A stretch of DNA of 64,000 bases from Heligmosomoides polygyrus polygyrus (Eukaryota; Nematoda; Chromadorea; Rhabditida; Heligmosomidae): assembly GCA_947396885.1 (NCBI GenBank), contig OX377202.1:36603478-36667477 (forward strand), read 5' to 3'. The notes below the pieces were generated by a model. That model was not told the DNA's origin, searched no databases, and worked only from the letters and a program-made list of their open reading frames with translations. The position numbers and the translations under genes were made by a program. This document shows, piece by piece, positions 22,383-33,785 of this stretch (position 1 is the first letter of the stretch; each line of letters begins with the position of its first letter).

Positions 22383-22899
22383 CGGAGCGCAGAATTGTTG
22401 GCAGGTCTGGCTTATGATCTGCTGTCAAATGAAGAGTCACGGCTGGTGCCCCTTTTGCATAATATTTTATCCCAGTTACCTACTTTCAATAAAAGCGTAT
22501 TTGTGTGCAATTACGGTATCATTGGTGACACGGTATGATATGGTGGTGGTACAGATATTATTAGATGAAAAACTACATGTGAAAGCGCAGATAGACAGCC
22601 TTGGTCTGTTGTAAGCATTGATGGTCTAAAATTGACTCTTGTGATCATGAAAAAGCGTAATAACAACAAACTAATGCGTGCAAAAGTATTGGCAGCACTC
22701 GTACATGAACTGAAAAGCCCGCCGGAGTACTCCTACGAGGCGGCACACTTACTGACTACCCCACCGAGGCACGTCTGGTGGGGTGTCGTAAAGGTTGACG
22801 AGTGTGGCGCACACACCTTCACACCCCTTTTTCAGGTCCTTAAAAAAGCGTTCAACAAAAACTAAGCGCGGTTCTGAGCTCCGCTCACAAGGCCCCACA

Positions 22900-23470
22900 T
22901 CCTGTCAAAATAGCATCGCAAAAGCTCACCATGTGTTAGAACCTTTCCTTATAAGATCGTTACGATCAAAACAATGCCCAGATATCTTGGTTGCCGACTT
23001 GCAAAGCCAGACAGGAATGAGAGGAATGCGAGGCTTTTTGGAGTACAGTATGGGGGATAGGAAGTGGTAGAGGAAAGGGCTAGTCAAAGCCAAGCACATG
23101 TAAGCAAGGTCTGCTTAGTAGGGCTAAAAATGAGTACAATCCTGTGACTGCCCACCGACGCAGGTGGGATGTAGGGGATGGTCTCATTGCTCCTGCTGTG
23201 TCTCGGATCGACTTGTTTCTTGTGTGAGGGAGCGGCACGCACGGTGTGCGTGGATGTGTCTGCGGCTTGCGGATTGTAACTGTGTCGGCCCGGCCAAAAG
23301 CTTGCACTCGGTAGACTGGGAGTACATGTAAGGCGATTCAAGACCGCATTAATTCTCGCCCCGTCCCTACGAGCAGTCTGGCTGGCTGGCCAGAGTTCTT
23401 CGCCCGCACGACAGAGACTGACTAGCTGCCGTGTGTACTCCAGTCAAACACAGCAGCACTAAAGGGTTTC
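22900..23470. other. No gene recognised
   Basis: Only short frames occur on either strand; the right edge merges into the 5' leader of RTE copy B. Confidence 0.45.
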
Positions 23471-23479
23471 GTTCCCCTA

Positions 23480-25430
23480 ACCCCGAAAGAGCACCCACTT
23501 CTGCAGCGGTGGGAAAAACAAGTACGGAGAGGCTGCTAAAATCTTAGGGCCTAACCAGGCTGCGAAAATTAAAAAGGACTAGGATGACGACCTGTACTTA
23601 TAACGCCCGCACGACCGCATCGGAAGCATCCATCGAGGACCTGATGATGCGAGCCAGGACGATCAAGTATGAATTAACCAGCCTAACCGAGACGAGAAGA
23701 CACCCCTAAACGCCGCCTTCGACTCCAGAGAAGAACTGCTCCTCTGAACCTGCGACAGCAGGGGTGTAGGCGGCGTTGGTGTCCTAGTCAACACGCACAT
23801 GGCCATGAACATCGATCCGCACAAGTCTCTGACAAGCCCAATCGGTCGTCTGTGACCGAAGCGTTGTGGCTTCGTGCCAGCTTTGACTGTGTTCGTCGCG
23901 TATGCCCCAACATCCGACTAAGACGTCGAAGAGGTCGAAGCCTTCTACGTGGAGCTGAAGAAGTTCTGTAAGGAAGATCACACCTTCTAAACTTCTACTA
24001 GGTGATCGTCGGCGACTTTAACGCCAAGATCGGACCGCGAAGGTCGCCGGAAGAACTTCACATCGGAACCCACGGTTTGGAGTGGAACGAGCAAGGTGAA
24101 AGGCTGTCTGAGCTTATCATGTCACCAAAACCATCCATGGAAACTCACATTTCCGCCTCGAAAAGGTTCCGCTTTTCGCGTCAGCGAGAAGAGACCGCGA
24201 AGTTCAAGAAGAAGAGTCCCTCAGCGGCCATCAACTGGGATCTTTACATCTCTTCGGCCGGTCTTTCATGATACCGTCATGAATAACATTGAAGAAGAAC
24301 ATGACTGCTTCGTGCACCATCTTAACAATAGTGCTAAGGGAGCCGATAGCTTGAAGACCACCAAGAAAAGTCTGCCTCCGGAAACTCGAGCTGATGCGCC
24401 AGCGTGATGCAGCACGACCATTAGACAACTACCAACTGACGTCCGAGCTTGCGAAGCTATGCAGAGCGATGATAAAGGAAGATCTTAAGGAGAGAAGAGG
24501 GGCAGTGTTGGCTGAAGCTGCAGAGGCAGGGTGCTGAGCATCCGCAATGCCCGCTGAGACTTCGCCAACTTCAGGACCAAAGTGTACGTTCTCCGACTCA
24601 TTTATGGAACCGTCACCCGTTTGCAGAAGGAAAATGGATAAAATCATCTAGGACTTCGACTGCAAAACCTTCCGCCAACGCTGGAGCGGCTCCTCACACG
24701 CTACCTGTCGGAGTGCAAGATTCCACCTTACGTTTAGATGAAGACAAGCAGGATCGACTTGGTGTACGAGAAGGGAAACGTGCACGAGAACGGCAGCTAT
24801 CGCCCAATCTGTATCCTATCCATTGTCTACAAGCTGTTCACTCTAGTCATCTTGAATAGGATTAGCAGAACGCTGGACGAAGGACAGCCATGCGAGCAAG
24901 CATGATTTCGGAGGGGATTCAGCACGATCGACCACATACACACCATTACGAAGCTCACCGATGTATCGTGAGATTAAAAGTTGCCGCTGTGCCTTACGTT
25001 CATCGACCCGAGGAAGACATTCAACTCCGTCGAAACGGCAGAAGTTATCGAACCCCTGCTTACTCAGGGCTTTCCTACTCAGTACATCAGAATACTTCGA
25101 GTGCTGTACAGGGGATTCACGACCAAGATTTCACCATTCTACAACGATCGACGTGAAGAGAGTGGTTCGTTGAGAGGATACCATATCCCCAAAACTCTTC
25201 AGTGCCACCCCCGAAATCATCTTTGCTTCGTTGACGACATCGTCCTCATAACACTGAACATCAGTTATGCGTATCGAATTCTGTCCGACTTCAATCGTGC
25301 GTCTGGGAACGTTGGACTTCAGCTGAATCTTACAAAGACGATGTTCATGAGGAGCGGACAAGATTCTAATGCCTCAATGGAACGAACATCTCCGAATTCT
25401 CTAGCTATAGCACCGAACGAGTCATTTGAA
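23480..25430 (+). mobile_element. RTE-clade retrotransposon, copy B (5' complete, 3' truncated)
   Basis: The ORF start ATG at 23,584 is kept: MTTCTYNARTTASEASIEDL opens the APE-type endonuclease. VGGVGVLVNTHM follows near 23,775 and VGDFNAKIGPRR (catalytic Asn/Asp region) near 24,006. The linker (LARLC..IKEDLKERR) and RT blocks (NRISRTLDEGQPCE near 24,856; FVDDIVLIT near 25,230) follow. The sequence ends near 25,430, just after GTNISE, so the thumb and C-terminus are missing. The 100-150 bp before the ATG include a GC-rich stretch likely to be the element's 5' leader. Stops and indels are frequent. Confidence 0.88.
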
Positions 25431-25539
25431 TAGACGCCGCAAAAACCGCGAATTTGCGGGTTTTGCATCTTTTTTATATAGCTCGCCTAATATTCACTCA
25501 TTTCAAAAACTAAGGATATATTTGAGCTATGGAGCTCGA

Positions 25540-26590
25540 GCTCTATCGTTTGGTATACAATGTTCATATGGAACCATGAAAATGTTCGAAATTAAAAACT
25601 TGCGAAGGGTGGACGAGTTGTCAGTCGCAAGCCGTCGAAAACCGTTGCCTGCTCACAATTCCTTAAATTTGAGGTTTTTTGGGAAACGGTTGGTGCCGTT
25701 CGATTCGACTTTTCGAGATCTGCACAAACTTGTATACATCTTTGTCAGAACTACACGCTTTCGCAGTGGATGGTCAAAAGTGACCGCACCAGATTTTTCG
25801 CGAATGGAGCAGCCTATATTCCAATACTTGCATGTTCTCGGAGTATCTCAAGCATGTCGTAAAGTATTCTGTCATGCCAGGAGTCCTCTGAGAGTGAGCT
25901 GTGCACAATGCACATCTGGATCGAACCTATCAATCGAGAGGGCGTCGCGACAGCTTGTGGAGTTAGCGTTTGGGTAGTTTTACAGAAATTCTCAGCCGCC
26001 CTACCCAGGAATTGCTGTGCTCCATCCGACTGTAATCGAAAAAAATCGTGTCGCACAAAGTGTACTTGCATTTTCGCATTGCAGTTCAGTCGGACAGAGA
26101 GCAGCAATTCCTGAGTAGAGCAGCTGTGAATTTCTCATAAAACTCCCTAGATGTTTACTCTACAAGCTGTCTCCCCCCCCCCCCCCCTTTTCGATTGATG
26201 TGTTCGATCCTATATGCATTGTGCTCGGTGCACCCTCAGAAGATTCCTGGCATGACAGAACACACTTTACGCCATGCTTGAGATACTCCGAGAACACGCA
26301 AGTCCTGGCATATAAGCTTCTCCAATCGCAAAAAGTCTGCTCCAGTAATTTTTGACCATCCACTGCGGAAATGCGTAGGTTTGACGAAGTTGTATACAAG
26401 TTTGCGTAGATCTCGAAGAGGCGAATTGAACTGCACCAACCGTTTCCCAAAAAACCTCAAGTTTGAGGAATTGTGAGCACGCAACGGTTTTCGACGGCTT
26501 GCGACCGACAACTCGTCCAGCCTTCCTTCGCAGGTTTTCAATTTCGAACATTTTCATGGCTCCATATGAACATTGTAGGGTGACCATAAG
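25540..26590. repeat. Foldback element (about 1.05-kb near-palindrome)
   Basis: The left half (25,545-26,060) and right half (26,070-26,590) are inverted copies. Blocks present in both include ACAATGTTCATATGGA.CCATGAAAATG, GACGAGTTGTC.GTCGCAAGCC, TGGATGGTCAAAA, TTCTCGGAGTATCTCAAGCATG and AGGAATTGCTG. Identity looks near 90% in the outer arms. The centre keeps a short AT-rich spacer near 26,060. A run of 15 C lies at 26,173-26,187. No coding domain was found. Another copy of one arm is at 15.3-15.75 kb. Confidence 0.8.
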
Positions 26591-26654
26591 GCGAGTTTAT
26601 CAAGAGGACGCGTCCGGCACCGTATATATATAGAGAGAGAGAGATAGAGAGAGA

Positions 26655-27225
26655 CACGCAAAGATTGGATCCCATCTTTAAAGAAATGAGCTGCCCGCGA
26701 ATTGAAGAAGTTGGCCACCAAAATCCGGATTTCGTCGTAGTCGGCAAACTTTTTCTCAGCCAAGGCATGCTGCATCGAGCGAAATATGTGGTAGTTGGAT
26801 GGACCAATGTCATTGCTGTACTGCGGATGAGGTAAAACGGTCCAACCAAGTTCCTCAATTTTCTGCTGAACGACTTTTGCGATATTACGTCTCGCAGAGA
26901 CAGTGGTACAGGACGTGTCCACTCGATTTGAATTTAAATTTGGAGCAGGATTTAGAGTGGGATTTGGAGCGGACAAGCCCTACTTCAAGCTTCCGAGTCG
27001 ATCTTGTCGGATTAGCATCAACGGCAGTCCGTGAAAGGTCGTTATCGAATATAGGCGCTTGTCTTCTGTGCTTTTCGTCTTCAAGACATTCGAACAACTG
27101 CTCGCATTGTCTTTTAAAAACGACGTCTTTGCCAGATGCAGCTTTCAACGAGTGATGCGATTCCGCAGCGGACTTCTTCAATTTGAAGTCGTAGAGCAGG
27201 CACGCGCGCACAATTATTTTCTGTC
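26655..27225 (-). pseudogene. Mariner transposase with internal deletion
   Basis: The minus strand begins near 27,211 with CLLYDFKLKKSAAESHHSL and DKHRRQAP-like residues, continuing to DLSRTAVDANPTRSTRKLEV, the N-terminal helix-turn-helix pair of mariner transposases. It then jumps to IAKVVQQKIEELGWTVLPHP, QYSNDIGPSNYHIFRSMQHA and a C-terminal FFNSRAAHFFKDGIQSL near 26,670. The stretch with the first two catalytic acids is deleted and YSPD has become YSND. A GAGA-rich microsatellite follows at 26,630-26,655. Confidence 0.85.
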
Positions 27226-27464
27226 CACTGTAGTCTGAAGGCTATAATTTTAGAAACCGATGAAGGAATGAAGTAGGAAAAATGGGAAATGTAGGAGATG
27301 AAACGCCGCAAAAAATAACTTTAAGAGCTCACGATGCGAATAACTGTGAAAAGAAGGCTACAATATATGCGACATTTTGTGTGGGACAATCTAATATTAG
27401 GGAACTCGTATGTGGGGAAAGGGAATGTAAGGGAGGCTAGTAAGGAAGGAACCACTAACAAGGG

Positions 27465-29170
27465 AGCCCCAGGAGCTTCCCCCAAAGATATTCACTGTGA
27501 CCTAAATGGTCATGTAAAGCATCGGAGGGAGATCACAGAGCTGTTCTTCGTTTTTGCTATGAGCCACTGAGTGGTCCGAAAATGGCAACATAATGTACCG
27601 CTTCAGGGCGGGCAGATAAGGCAAAAGTGAGACATGGAATGGCACTGTCGTTCTGTGAACTTAACTTACAATGGGTTTGGAGCTCAAATTAAAGTTAGAT
27701 TATAGTGAAATGATAATTTCCTATGTTTCCTTGCTGAAGCTACAGTGTACATTCAAGTAATCCATTCGCGACGTTGGGGGCAGCGACTGGATGGCCATGT
27801 GGATAGCGATAGGTGATGGGTTTCTGCGTCCCTAGGTGGACAGTCAGCGTTTCTGCAAATCTAGATAACATTTTGGCCTCGGTAGGGTACCTAACTCCGT
27901 CTTCAACCTATTGTCAGATGTGGAAAAAGCTGGCTTTGGTGTGCAGCGATACCACGCATACACTAAACGATGCTTGTTTTGCTGAGGAAGGTTTCGTTAG
28001 ATGCTATTCCAATCTGACCTCTTTGGTACGTTCTCAGTTACTTTGGAAGTGTTTCTCACTGTCACCTCATTCTTGAGCACGATCTACAAGCATTGATTTG
28101 GCCCATCATCAAGAGACGCTCGCCATTCTTCGGATTTTTTCGCAGACGGCTTTTTATTCTTCTCGCAACTTTCACAATTCTACTAACTGCTAGTACAGCA
28201 TGCTTAATCCACCTCACGGTATTTATTTAGCTGTGCACTTTTTCCTGACCATTCTCCCATAGGCATCTGGCATACCTCGGAGTCGCTCCAGCGACTAGGA
28301 AGTATGCCAAATGTCATACACTTACAGGAGACGGGTTGGGGCATTGCAGATAGGACTACTTGTACTCACTCCCTCAACTCTGGAGATCTAAAGAGATTTT
28401 TCGTTCAAAATTCATCTATGTGATTATGTGGGATACAAGTCACCAATCTGGCAACCATTTTCTTCAAAACGATGGATGGCAGAACGTTACGATGGGTAAG
28501 TGTAAGTAAGGGTGTACGCAGAATAACGGACATTACTGCCTTTCACAACTCCAGAGGTCGAGGAGAGCGCGAAAGAAAAAAATTCGCCCAAACATCGTCC
28601 ACGGGGGTTACTTCGGGTGCAGATCACGAATATGCCATTAATTTTTAAAATTTCGCTTGATTACGGTGAGTTGCGGTAGATATGGGTGGGTAAAGCTGTC
28701 CACGTTAGTGGGATCGTATCGTTCTCCAACGTGGTCAGACTTATTTTCCAACTTTCGACTTCAACCTTTGATGGGAAGTTGTGGAAGCAAAGTGATAATT
28801 TAAAAAAACAGTGGAAGCTTCGTGGTTAGTTTAAATGATTCCCATAGGTGAATTCGCCACCGCTGCAAATGAATCACTCGAATGTACCCTCAGCTTCGTC
28901 CAGGAAACGTCGGAAATTATAATGATACTATAATCAAGCGTTAATTTTAGCTCCAAAGGTTTCGTAGTTAAGTTCTGAGCACGACAGGGCCATTCCAAGT
29001 GTCACTTTTGCCTTATCAGCCCGCTATGAAGTGATACTATTTTTTGCCAATTTCGGACCATCCAGTGGCTCGTAACAAAAACGAAGCACAGTGCTGTGAT
29101 CCTCGTCCGATGGCTGTAAGACTATATAGGTCTCGTTGAGAATCTTTGGGGAAGTCCATGGGCTTTCCTT
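27465..29170. repeat. Long inverted-repeat element
   Basis: 27,465-27,785 and 28,850-29,170 are inverted copies about 320 bp long. Shared blocks include CTTCCCCCAAAGATAT/CTTCCCCAAAGATTC, GAGCCACTG.GTGGTCCGAAA.TGGCAA, GGGC.GATAAGGCAAAAGTGA and TTTGGAGCT.AAATTAA. The 1.06-kb interior contains a GGCATCTGG palindrome (28,262-28,315) and a piece related to the Merlin terminal repeats (about 28,560-28,640). A fragment of the arm recurs at 37,835-37,935. No transposase was seen. Confidence 0.7.
28262..28315. repeat. GGCATCTGG nested palindrome, dispersed copy
   Basis: GGCATCTGGCATACCTCGG and its inverse meet at TCGCTCCAGCGA. It has the same design as the hairpin at 3304-3357 but has accumulated changes in the right arm. 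Confidence 0.7.
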
Positions 29171-29585
29171 GTAAGAGAGAGACAGAGAGAGCATATTATA
29201 GCAATAGGTGAGGGGAGGCGTAATTGGAGAAGCCAGTAAGGGTATATCGTGCAACCATACGGGTTCAGAAGACGTGTCACCAGCCTAGGTTAGGTCAACA
29301 AACTTTGGAGATTAAGAGTTCTACTTTCGGAGTTTGAGGCAAAGCCAGCCCAGCCAATTTGAGAGCTAACTACTTTTCAAGGCAGTCTGGTTCAAAATAC
29401 TCTCCGTGTAGCATTTGTGTGAGCAGAAGCACAGTTTTGCCTGATGTGTTAGTGTGCAATACTAGGAGTTTCTAGACGAGGTATACGTTATTGGTGTAGA
29501 AAGAAGCCGAACTGCTCACAATACTATTCTATACAGAAATTGCAAGAACATACTGATTTTCTATGTTAAAGATTAATGTACATAC

Positions 29586-30150
29586 TTTTTCAGGATGTCA
29601 GGGTTCTTTTTCGGATCTGCAGTACTAGGGGTTTTCTTTTTCCTCGACGTGGTTGTTATTTTCCGTGCCGGGGTCCCTTTCTTCGTATCAATCACTTCTA
29701 CTGTCCTTGTAGGAGTTGTGGCCTCTGTGGTTGTAGGAGGAGCGACAGCCGTCTTTGAAGTTGCATCTGGTGCTGTCGTCGTAGTTGTAGTGGTAGCAGT
29801 TGTAGTTGTGGTTGTTGGTATTGTAGTCATAGTTGGGGTTGTGAATGGTGTAGTTGTGAATGTTGTAGTCCTAATTGTTGTTGTGGATGTTGTAGTCCTA
29901 ATTGTTGTTGTGGATGTTGTAGTCCTAACTGTTGTTGTGGATGTTGGCGCAGTAGCGGTCGGTGTGGTTGATAATGTCGTGGTGGTTGTGTTTGTCGTTG
30001 TCGCAGAGCTTGATGTCATTATTGTAGTTGTCGAATCTTGTTCGGCTACAGTTCTTGTCCCTGTTTTAGTAGTTTCAGAGTCAACTTTTGTTGGAGCAGG
30101 TGGATCTTCGTCATCAACACCTTCTTTCACAAGCTCGGGAAGAGGAAGTG
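29586..30150 (-). CDS. Thr-rich mucin-like exon
   Basis: A 565-nt exon lies between acceptor CATTTCAG (30,151-30,158) and donor GTATGT (29,580-29,585). It starts LPLPELVKEGVDDEDPPAPT, becomes almost pure Thr with Ser, Pro and Ala for about 100 residues, and ends in a basic stretch with KKTPSTADPKKNPDILKK. The 9-residue unit RTTTSTTTI is repeated as a 27-bp DNA repeat (about 29,871-29,951). Dense Thr suggests O-glycosylation, as in mucins or nematode surface proteins. The strand choice is supported by the splice sites; the plus-strand Val-rich frame is its antisense. Phase fits the downstream acidic and membrane exons at 19.5-19.7 kb. Confidence 0.65.
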
Positions 30151-30555
30151 CTGAAATGTGCGCGATGTACGACTAGGTAGTGGACTTGTCACAGACATTT
30201 TCTGTGTTTTCATGCTACCCAAGAAGGTGAAATACTAACAAAAAACTAGTTGCATGTACAATAGCATGTAGCATGCCTATCCTTGACATGATAATTTGGG
30301 AAAGTTTTAAATCTGGGAAAAGTTAAAATTCGAAAGGGGACTTCATAACGTGAGTCCAGTTTCAACTCTTTCAAGAATTCAAGAATCGCTTGAAATTTTT
30401 AGATAACCACGTTTATATTTCGCGCAGTCGGAAGTGGCTTCTCTACCAAATGACCGAATCGTGATATGTAACCATTTCAACACGTAGGTTGTGACTACAT
30501 CGGACCGTTCACAAAATCGAACGACGGCAAGGTTTCTTTAGCACTGCACAACACA
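30151..30555. other. No feature (presumed intron or upstream of the mucin-like exon)
   Basis: No further upstream exon on the minus strand could be supported. Confidence 0.4.
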
Positions 30556-30559
30556 CAGG

Positions 30560-30735
30560 ATACTAATGATTCATTTTCGGATATCCGATTCGGATATCGC
30601 AACTCAATCATCCAATTATCCGGCCCCGCGAAATTGCCTTTATCCGAATCATTCAAAAATCCGCAGTCCTCAACATCGCCTTCATCCGAATCATCCAAAA
30701 ATCCGGGGTTCGCGAAATTAACATCACACAAATTA
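30560..30735. repeat. Degenerate ATCCGAATCAT tandem repeat
   Basis: Units of the type TTATCCGAATCATTCAAAAATCCG recur about four times with changes, preceded by overlapping CGGATATCCGATTCGGATATC palindromes at 30,575-30,600. Confidence 0.55.
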
Positions 30736-30744
30736 TCCAGTTAA

Positions 30745-31430
30745 CCAGACCAGATTATTTCCGCTTCTATGAAGCCCATCCACCCTCTATCGCATGTACA
30801 CGATTTATTCTTCGACGTGCCCGCTCTCAATGTGACGAGAAACAGGTCATGAGCGTCCCAATTCGAAGTGCTTAATCTGCAGAAACATAACCGAAATCCA
30901 TCGGTATCGGTCGACAGATTTATGGTCCAACGGCAATACATGTGACACGCCCGACGTGAGTTTGGACTCACGTGTCACCACGTCGCCGCGACGTCTATGA
31001 TACTCTTGCACCCCGACAGACGTGCCACGACATCTGTAACCCGTCTTCAGAAACCCGACGCACATTGGACTATGTTGAGAGAAACCACAGGCCCACTTAT
31101 CCCCTCTCTAGTAGTCCTCCTTTGTTGATCCCCTCTTCACTGGTCCCCCTTCTATTGGTGCCCCTACTCGGAATCCCACGCACGATGGACGACGTCTTCA
31201 GCACGTCTTCTGAATCTCTACGATCCGTACTTGGTCCTCATTCATACCACGACACGTTGCTGCTGAATATATCTTAAACTTGGACGAGCCGCCGCCAAGG
31301 ATAAGCCAGCAATCGCCCATGGTTAAGCTCAGAGCGCACGGCTGGCATACGCCGCACTTTCGTAGGCATCTCTTGGCTTCAGTCCTCCTCCCCGTGGCGG
31401 ACACGTGACATTAGCCAATTATATATAGTA
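30745..31430 (+). repeat. Minisatellite-carrying element, second copy (short)
   Basis: It repeats the leader block CCCATCCACCCTCTATCGCATGTACACGA and has a short CACTGGTCCCC stretch (31,138-31,160). ACGTCTTC.GAA.CC.GACGCACATTGGAC units lie near 31,040-31,080 and 31,190-31,230. It ends in TTATATATAGTAGGAT near 31,418-31,434, the same ending as near 32,375-32,393 and 43,570-43,586. A palindrome, CGACGTGAGTTTGGACTCACGTGTC, is at 30,953-30,977. Confidence 0.5.
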
Positions 31431-31689
31431 GGATCCGGACCCTGGAGAGATGCGATGATTAGGATAAAATCGGATAGCCCGTTCAATTTCCTCGCTCCAT
31501 TTTGAAATCCTAGATAAAAGCACATTCAAAACGAATTTCGCAGGCGAGCACGCTGCTGAGTCATACGTTTTTGCGCCCCACAATTAAATCGCGTCGTAAT
31601 GACGCTGAAGACACTTAGCACGCTGCTGAGCGTTATGACGATCTTGGCATCTTTTCCTTCAAACACCAGTCGTTCAGCTGCCTAGCGGA

Positions 31690-32395
31690 GGCCGACGACT
31701 GGTTGGGGGCTTCGCCCCCAACCCCGAGAAGTAATCTTCATTTCCCAATTTTAGACCTTCATACTTTCACTGCGGTAAAGAACTGGTTTTTCTGTATAGA
31801 ATTCTGCCGTCAGAGCGGCCTGTCGGCCGCACTGACGGCTTCTCAACGACTTCGCCGTAGTGATAACTTCTCATCATCAATTTTAGCTGTAACCTCTGTC
31901 ATGGTTTCCGCAGGAAGAATACCTTAACTACGTTGATTGCGGCAAGTTAGAAAGAAATAGAAAAATGGACGACATTCATGCATAATTTGAGCAATATCGA
32001 TTGATGGTGATCGGCACCTCAAAAACAAACTTCAGACTCGTGTTCAGCGACCTCGATTACCCCCAGGGCTAAAGTTTCGTGCCGCATGAACGACATCCAC
32101 AAAAAATCGATAATATCGATCGATATCGATTGCCTCCCCTGCTGTGAAGGCCTTCCGTCGATGATCATCTAAATGCCTATGCACGGTTGCCAATGTGCTC
32201 GGCACATCTACGGCTCGCCGTGCACGGTTTCCGATGTGTTCAGCACGTCTCTCACCATACACGGTTGCCGGCGTGTTCGGCACGTCTACGGCTCGCCATG
32301 CACAGTTGCCGCCGTGTTCGGCTTCTGAGTACCCCCACCCCAGTTGTGACGGAAACACGCACACACACAGTGCTCATTTATATATAGTATGATAA
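31690..32395. repeat. Composite repeat: hairpin, clustered ATCGAT sequence and CGGCACGTCTAC minisatellite
   Basis: A GGTTGGGGGCTTCGCCCCCAACC hairpin lies at 31,703-31,725 and a related one at 41,560-41,578. 31,990-32,130 is an inverted relative of 40,365-40,480 (GAAACTTTAGCCCTGG.GGTAATCG; CATCAATCGATATTG). 32,165-32,320 is a minisatellite of about 40-50-nt units (GTTGCC..TGTTCGGCACGTCTACGGCTCGCC). The block ends with TTTATATATAGTATGAT at 32,376-32,392. Confidence 0.45.
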
Positions 32396-32715
32396 TGTGG
32401 CGTTGCCGAGGGACAGGAAGGAAGGGAACTGAGGAGGAGAAGGGATTAATCACGTACTTTGTAATTTTTGCACTAGTGGGCACATGCACTGTGAGCGGCA
32501 CTTCGCTATTTCACATTCTATTGCATTCGGCGCAAATCGGGTTGGGGGGAGTGGTAAGCGTCACCATATAGAGCAGCACCATACTGTACTTTGTGCTGCA
32601 GGAAACTAAAAATGTTATTGTGTCTACCATTTGGTGAACTGTTTTAGATTAATTCTGATTAATTCGACGAATTAAATCATGTGCATTCTTTTGAAGGAGG
32701 AAAGCCATTGAATAC
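32396..32715. other. No feature recognised
   Basis: Sequence between the repeat block and the coding exon at 32,716; nothing supported. Confidence 0.4.
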
Positions 32716-33420
32716 ATGGTGCCCTCCCCGACCCAATTTGCGGCATTTAATAATGGCACTTTGGAAAGCTCGGACCTTACCAGGGAACTGTCTCAGGCGC
32801 ATGTCTGTATGGCGAAAATGAATAGCACCACAAGAACTTCCACCATTGAAATAGTAGGAAGGTAGGTTTCATTTTTGCAAAGTCATTGAATTCTAGGAGT
32901 CCCTCAAAGTTCAAATATTGAGTTGCACTGTAAGCACGCAGCTAACACGTTTGTGCGCACCCTAAGTGGAGATAAGGGAGGTGGTGAAAGATACCGGTGC
33001 AAGCAGATCGATGGTGGAAAGTAGCGGTGGTTCATAGGTGCAAAGTGTTCGATGTCGGACTTTTGTATGTTTTAATGTTCATTCCTTGCTTCGTTTCTAT
33101 CACCTTCCCAACCTTTTCTATGCATATATTTCACGGTGGGGTGCCAAGCAAGATTTTCATCAGTGGCCCTATCTGTACGCGACACTTTGAATCTCCTGCA
33201 GATTTTTGAGAGGTGCCTTGACTACATGGCGAACGAACTTTTTCAACAAGACAATTATGTATATCAATTACGAAAGCATATGATGGTACCACTCCACAAG
33301 TCGAGTCACATGACGTGCAAGGAGCTACTGGCGTCCCAGAAGGTCAGCAAGTATAGGCCACCGTCATATTCTAGCGTATCGCTAGACGGCGGCACGTTAG
33401 TCTTGAAACTCGTCCGGTGA
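32716..33420 (+). CDS. Two exons of an unrecognised protein-coding gene
   Basis: The first exon runs 32,716-32,861: ATG, then VPSPTQFAAFNNGTLESSD, ending in STTRTSTIEIVG before donor GTAGGT. The last exon runs 33,164-33,420 after acceptor TTTTCATCAG. It is clearly protein-like: ALSVRDTLNLLQIFERCLDY, then LRKHMMVPLHKSSHMTCKEL and SKYRPPSYSSVSLDGGT, closing at TGA 33,418-33,420. AATAAA follows at 33,443-33,448. The phases (2 nt over, 2 nt in) do not fit directly, so an exon between them or another splice site is needed. The product would be a small, mostly helical, soluble protein. I do not recognise the family. Confidence 0.5.
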
Positions 33421-33442
33421 GCCGACCAGTTAAGAAATGTTA

Positions 33443-33448
33443 AATAAA
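33443..33448 (+). promoter_or_regulatory. Polyadenylation signal AATAAA
   Basis: Canonical hexamer 23 nt after the stop of the exon at 33,164-33,420. Confidence 0.6.
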
Positions 33449-33609
33449 GAGAGATTTTTACTGAAGATAGAGGTACAGAAATATCACCACCTATATATAA
33501 AAGAATTTGTCCGTCGAGTGATCTAACCTAAGTGAGGTACGCCGCATCATCCACAGCGAGGGCGGTCGAATGATCTAACCTATGTGAGATATCACCACCT
33601 ATCACCATC

Positions 33610-33785
33610 ATTCGATTCCGTCGAGACTTAAGCCGTCTTCGAAGCCCTGCTCACTCAGGGGGTTCCTACTCAGTACATCAGAGTCTTTCGAGAGCTGTAC
33701 AGGGAATTCACGACCAAGATCTCTCCACTCTACAACGACGTCGTCAACGTGAAGAGAGGGGTTCGGCAAGGGGACAGATTACGTG
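33610..33785 (+). mobile_element. RTE fragment, copy D
   Basis: ATTCGATTCCGTCGAGAC through GGGGTTCGGCAAGGGGACA aligns with copy A at 1097-1265 (FDSVET... to GVRQGD). Both ends are cut off. Confidence 0.8.

Larger units (their letters stand above)
21745..22895. mobile_element. Inverted-repeat DNA transposon relic with tRNA-like arms
   Basis: Left arm 21,745-22,090 and right arm 22,535-22,895 are inverted copies, roughly 85% alike by eye. Shared blocks include TCCTACGAGGCGGCA, AAAAAGCATTCAGCAAAAACT versus AAAAAGCGTTCAACAAAAACT, and CATTGATGGTCTA. Between the arms, the minus strand of 22,161-22,382 encodes the C-terminal end of a DDE transposase of the same kind as at 36-37.5 kb. Each arm holds a tRNA-like stretch pointing inward. 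The transposase core is missing, so this is a deletion derivative. The mariner at 20,361-21,623 sits just outside. Confidence 0.6.

Noticed and set aside
29595..30176. 193-aa Val-rich plus-strand frame
   Set aside because: It is the exact antisense of the Thr-rich exon, whose splice sites support the minus strand.
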